Shown in pieces: positions 4,363 through 6,049 of a DNA stretch of 6,049 nt. The position numbers and the translations under genes were made by a program. Every line of letters starts with the position of its first letter. The stretch's first letter is position 1. The notes beneath the pieces were generated by a model, which did no database searches, was not told the origin of the DNA, and saw only the letters and a list, made by a program, of their open reading frames with translations. The DNA comes from an uncultured Mollicutes bacterium (lineage in GTDB: Bacteria; Bacillota_I; Bacilli_A; RFN20; CAG-826): assembly GCA_937893635.1 (NCBI GenBank), contig CALBGF010000008.1:1-6049 (forward strand). Reading direction: 5' to 3'.

Positions 4363-4800
4363 ATGAAATTAAAATATAAATATGGACGTTGCGGTGGGTG
4401 CGGTGAATTAGTTAGATTATACAGTATAGATAAGTGTGATAATGGAGATACTCTTTTTTGGTATGATTGTCCTAACTGCCGTTATTGTGGAGTGGTTAAA
4501 GCGATTGATCCAAATATAGCAGATACTCAAGAAATTCTTAGTAAATTTCCTGATGAAAAAGAAGATGTTGAAAATGAAAAAGATATTATCTTCGATACTG
4601 ATGTTAGTGATTTAATGGATAAGCTAATTAATATTAAAAATAAGTATTATGATACTGTATCTCAAGTAGAATTATTCACTATTGGAATGAATAATTTAAA
4701 AACCATTATTAAAAAACTAATATGGGGTGAAGACTTAGATACAGAAGAAAAAGATATGATAGTAAATATTTTAAAAGAGGATGAAGAAGAAAATGAGTAA
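4363..4800 (+). CDS. Zinc-ribbon-like protein with acidic helical tail
   Basis: The 145-residue protein begins at ATG 4363 behind AAAGGAG (4351-4357). Its first 45 residues contain two CxxC knuckles, CGGC (10-13) and CPNC (36-39), about 22 residues apart, with extra cysteines at 25 and 42. This is the layout of a zinc ribbon that would bind one Zn ion. The remaining 100 residues are charged and helical, with a strongly acidic C terminus (KEDEEENE). Zinc ribbons commonly contact nucleic acid or proteins of the transcription machinery, so a regulatory or adaptor role is conceivable but not shown. Both Trp codons are TGG. The end of the gene overlaps the next one by 8 nt if that gene starts at 4793. 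Confidence 0.82.
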   Translation: MKLKYKYGRCGGCGELVRLYSIDKCDNGDTLFWYDCPNCRYCGVVKAIDPNIADTQEILSKFPDEKEDVENEKDIIFDTDVSDLMDKLINIKNKYYDTVSQVELFTIGMNNLKTIIKKLIWGEDLDTEEKDMIVNILKEDEEENE

Positions 4801-5251
4801 ATTAAGAGATTTAACCAATAAAGAATTAAGTACTTGGTGTAATCGTCAAACTGCGGGTGAATGTAGAAGTTGTATTTTAAATCAAATTTGTAAATCAGTT
4901 AGATTATTCGATACCGATGAATGGCGAAAAGTACTTAATGATAAAGCATTAGATACCGAAATACCTTATTATTTATTAGATGATGATGAAGTAGAATATT
5001 TATCTACTGTTATTGCACCATTTTATGACGATATTATTAATATCACAAGATTTAGTCATGAACCATGTAAAAATAAATATCAATATCTGCGCATTAAAAT
5101 TGAAAACGAAGATGTTTTGTATTTTCCTATTCCTAAAGGTAATTATTTTCTTGGTATGGAAGAAGGACGTAGTTATACATTAAGAGAGTTAGAATTACCA
5201 AAAAGATTAGTATTTGAAAATATTCGATTAACACCAAATTCAATGTATTAA
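4793..5251 (+). CDS. Protein with an N-terminal four-cysteine cluster, unknown function
   Basis: The start is uncertain. ATG 4781 is immediately abutted by AGAGG (4776-4780), with no spacing, so that ribosome site cannot serve it. ATG 4793 lies 12 nt from the same AGAGG and overlaps the preceding stop (ATGAGTAA), so I prefer it, giving 152 residues. The N terminus holds Cys16, Cys24, Cys27 and Cys33 (C-x7-C-x2-C-x5-C), a likely small zinc knuckle. A central acidic part (LLDDDEVEYL) follows, then a beta-rich C-terminal half containing YQYLRIKIENEDVLYFPIP. Both Trp codons are TGG. It is the last gene of the P4 operon; a strong terminator starts at its stop codon. Together with the preceding zinc-ribbon gene it forms a coupled pair of cysteine-cluster proteins. 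Function unknown. Confidence 0.8.
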   Translation: MSKLRDLTNKELSTWCNRQTAGECRSCILNQICKSVRLFDTDEWRKVLNDKALDTEIPYYLLDDDEVEYLSTVIAPFYDDIINITRFSHEPCKNKYQYLRIKIENEDVLYFPIPKGNYFLGMEEGRSYTLRELELPKRLVFENIRLTPNSMY

Positions 5252-5277
5252 AAAAAGACTCATAAAGAGTCTTTTTT
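5251..5277. terminator. Bidirectional Rho-independent terminator between convergent genes
   Basis: AAAAAAGACTC (5251-5261) is the reverse complement of GAGTCTTTTTT (5267-5277) with loop ATAAA, an 11-bp stem with a T run on either strand. It ends the plus-strand P4 operon and lies 7 nt beyond the stop of the minus-strand gene (5284), so it can serve both directions. Confidence 0.9.
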
Positions 5278-5283
5278 ATTTGG

Positions 5284-5721
5284 TTAAATTCTATCTGTTA
5301 AAATATATTTGTCGCCCCAATGTGTTGCTAGCCCTTCGAACCAAGCGTCATCATAGGCAGTTGGTGGAGTTAATCCATGGCGTTCATATTTTAGGCGACG
5401 ATACCAATAACGAATTGCAGAAGGTATTCCGATAATAAGTAAGAAGAACGGACCGAAAATAATGTTTTGTATACCATGTCCACATTCGTGTTTGCATAAA
5501 TGCTCTGATTGGTCATTTTCGCCGCAAATAAAGAAGCAACCTAGTTCAAGACCACCTCAGCTTTTACCTATTGTGCCATATAAACGACCATGGAAGGTAT
5601 GAACTGAGCCTTTTAACGCGCAGATAGTAATCATAACTAAACCCGCGAATGAAGTAATAATTCCTCAGGTGAAAGAAAGAAGATAAAAGAGGATACGTTT
5701 AATTATTAGTTTTCAATTCAT
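5284..5721 (-). CDS. Membrane protein with HEXXH motif and three UGA (Trp) codons
   Basis: No standard-code reading frame covers this stretch, but with TGA as Trp the minus strand encodes 145 residues from ATG 5721-5719 to TAA at 5286-5284. TGA occurs at codons 3, 19 and 55 (plus-strand 5713-5715, 5665-5667, 5557-5559); three more Trp codons are TGG. The N terminus (about 4-36) is strongly hydrophobic and holds one or two membrane segments. A second hydrophobic stretch follows the motif (IFGPFFLLIIGIPS, 88-101). Residues 78-82 read HECGH, an HEXXH motif like the zinc site of gluzincin-type metalloproteases, followed by GIQ and later an acidic, aromatic C terminus (DDAWFEGLATHWGDKY, 124-139) that could supply a third ligand. 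HExGHxxQ followed by GP-hydrophobic-IGIPS recalls small membrane proteins I have seen in gut Bacillota and phages, from memory only. Protease activity is unproven. The gene overlaps the upstream one by 23 nt, and a weak GAGG lies about 10 nt before its ATG. Confidence 0.85.
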
Positions 5722-6037
5722 TATTTTGTGCCTCGAGTTTATTGATTTCATCGCGCCAAGCTTGACGTTGGTCTAAAATATCCTTATATTGTGATAGTAT
5801 TGCTGATGTACTATTGCCGAGTAATTGTGCTTCGGTAATTTTATTAATTATATAGTCTGTATTAAATAGTTTTTGTTTTAGTTCATAGATTGCGTTTTCA
5901 TTGATCAGTTGATAATCGGGAGTATCGTCAATTGTGATAGTCCCGTCATCATTATGTATAATTGTGCCTTCAATACCACAACATTGAGTTTCTTGAAGTA
6001 ATTGTTCAAATTGTTCTTGTGTTAATGTTTTTTTCAT
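5699..6037 (-). CDS. Small protein with coiled-coil tail, possibly tail-associated; start near window edge
   Basis: Reading the minus strand, ATG at 6037 gives 112 residues. The frame stays open to the window edge (a GTG at 6049), and the few bases before the ATG show no clear Shine-Dalgarno, so the gene could extend further. The N terminus (MKKTLTQEQFEQLLQETQCC) is helical. A short beta part GTIIHNDDGTITIDD (24-38) follows, then a long charged helix ending ILDQRQAWRDEINKLEAQNNELKTNN (87-112) with coiled-coil heptads. Similar small proteins with a C-terminal 'QRQxWRDEINxLE' helix occur near tail-fibre genes of Bacillota phages as I recall them, but I cannot confirm this. The single Trp is TGG. 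The stop (5699-5701) lies inside the next minus-strand gene, so the pair is co-transcribed and translationally coupled. Confidence 0.75.
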   Translation of the reverse strand: MKKTLTQEQFEQLLQETQCCGIEGTIIHNDDGTITIDDTPDYQLINENAIYELKQKLFNTDYIINKITEAQLLGNSTSAILSQYKDILDQRQAWRDEINKLEAQNNELKTNN

Positions 6038-6049
6038 ATATCTTATCAC

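Noticed and set aside
4781..4792. ATG 4781 as the start of the last P4 gene
   Set aside because: The only nearby Shine-Dalgarno-like sequence (4776-4780) touches this ATG directly. ATG 4793 has usable spacing and the usual stop-start overlap.
1..6049. CRISPR array, insertion sequence ends, attachment site or replication origin
   Set aside because: I saw no spaced repeats of suitable length, no transposase, no terminal inverted repeats with target duplication, no integrase and no iteron cluster.

Overview
The window looks like part of a double-stranded DNA bacteriophage genome whose host is probably a Bacillota (Firmicutes) bacterium. The evidence is AT-rich DNA, short tightly packed genes of mostly unknown function, strong AGGAGG-type ribosome binding sites, near-consensus sigma-A/sigma-70 promoters, a phage-type dUTPase, a free-standing GIY-YIG endonuclease and a phage-borne tRNA. 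UGA is read as tryptophan: three genes carry ten in-frame TGA codons between them, none of the twelve gene ends visible here uses TGA as a stop, and one TGA falls on the near-invariant Trp of the GIY-YIG 'ExxWI' motif. Read with the standard code, these three genes fall apart into short fragments.

Layout, left to right. Positions 1-108 are the 3' end of an unidentified gene, overlapped by promoter P1. Positions 133-1896 are one 587-residue protein of unknown function with five UGA-Trp codons, followed by a dUTPase with a long N-terminal extension. Promoter P2 then drives a small acidic protein. Next comes a compact module: a catabolite-operator-like palindrome, promoter P3 embedded in a 12-bp inverted repeat that can hide the Shine-Dalgarno sequence, a 19-codon ORF, a GIY-YIG endonuclease with two UGA-Trp codons, an unusual opal-decoding tRNA starting 1 nt after the endonuclease stop codon, and a terminator. 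Promoter P4 drives four small overlapping or closely spaced genes (two with cysteine clusters), ending at a bidirectional terminator. Two minus-strand genes converge on it: a coiled-coil-tailed protein and a membrane protein with an HEXXH motif that has three UGA-Trp codons.

The most striking element is the tRNA (3572-3666). Besides its normal anticodon arm (anticodon UCA, reads UGA), the region between anticodon arm and T arm forms a second perfect 5-bp stem with a 7-nt loop CTCCAAA, which is the anticodon loop of ordinary tRNA-Trp(CCA). The two stem-loops share a 13-nt repeat differing at one base, the first anticodon position. The molecule looks like a five-armed 'double anticodon' tRNA-Trp. 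My inference is that one arm decodes UGA while the other may present the CCA identity signal to host tryptophanyl-tRNA synthetase, or that the two arms are alternative anticodons.

How the parts may work together: the tRNA makes UGA readable, which is needed for the endonuclease, the large protein and the membrane protein, while all Trp codons in the dUTPase and the small genes are TGG. The endonuclease depends on the tRNA encoded immediately behind it, and its ribosome binding site is predicted to be masked in read-through transcripts and open only in transcripts from P3. A comparable arrangement is known for phage T4 I-TevI.
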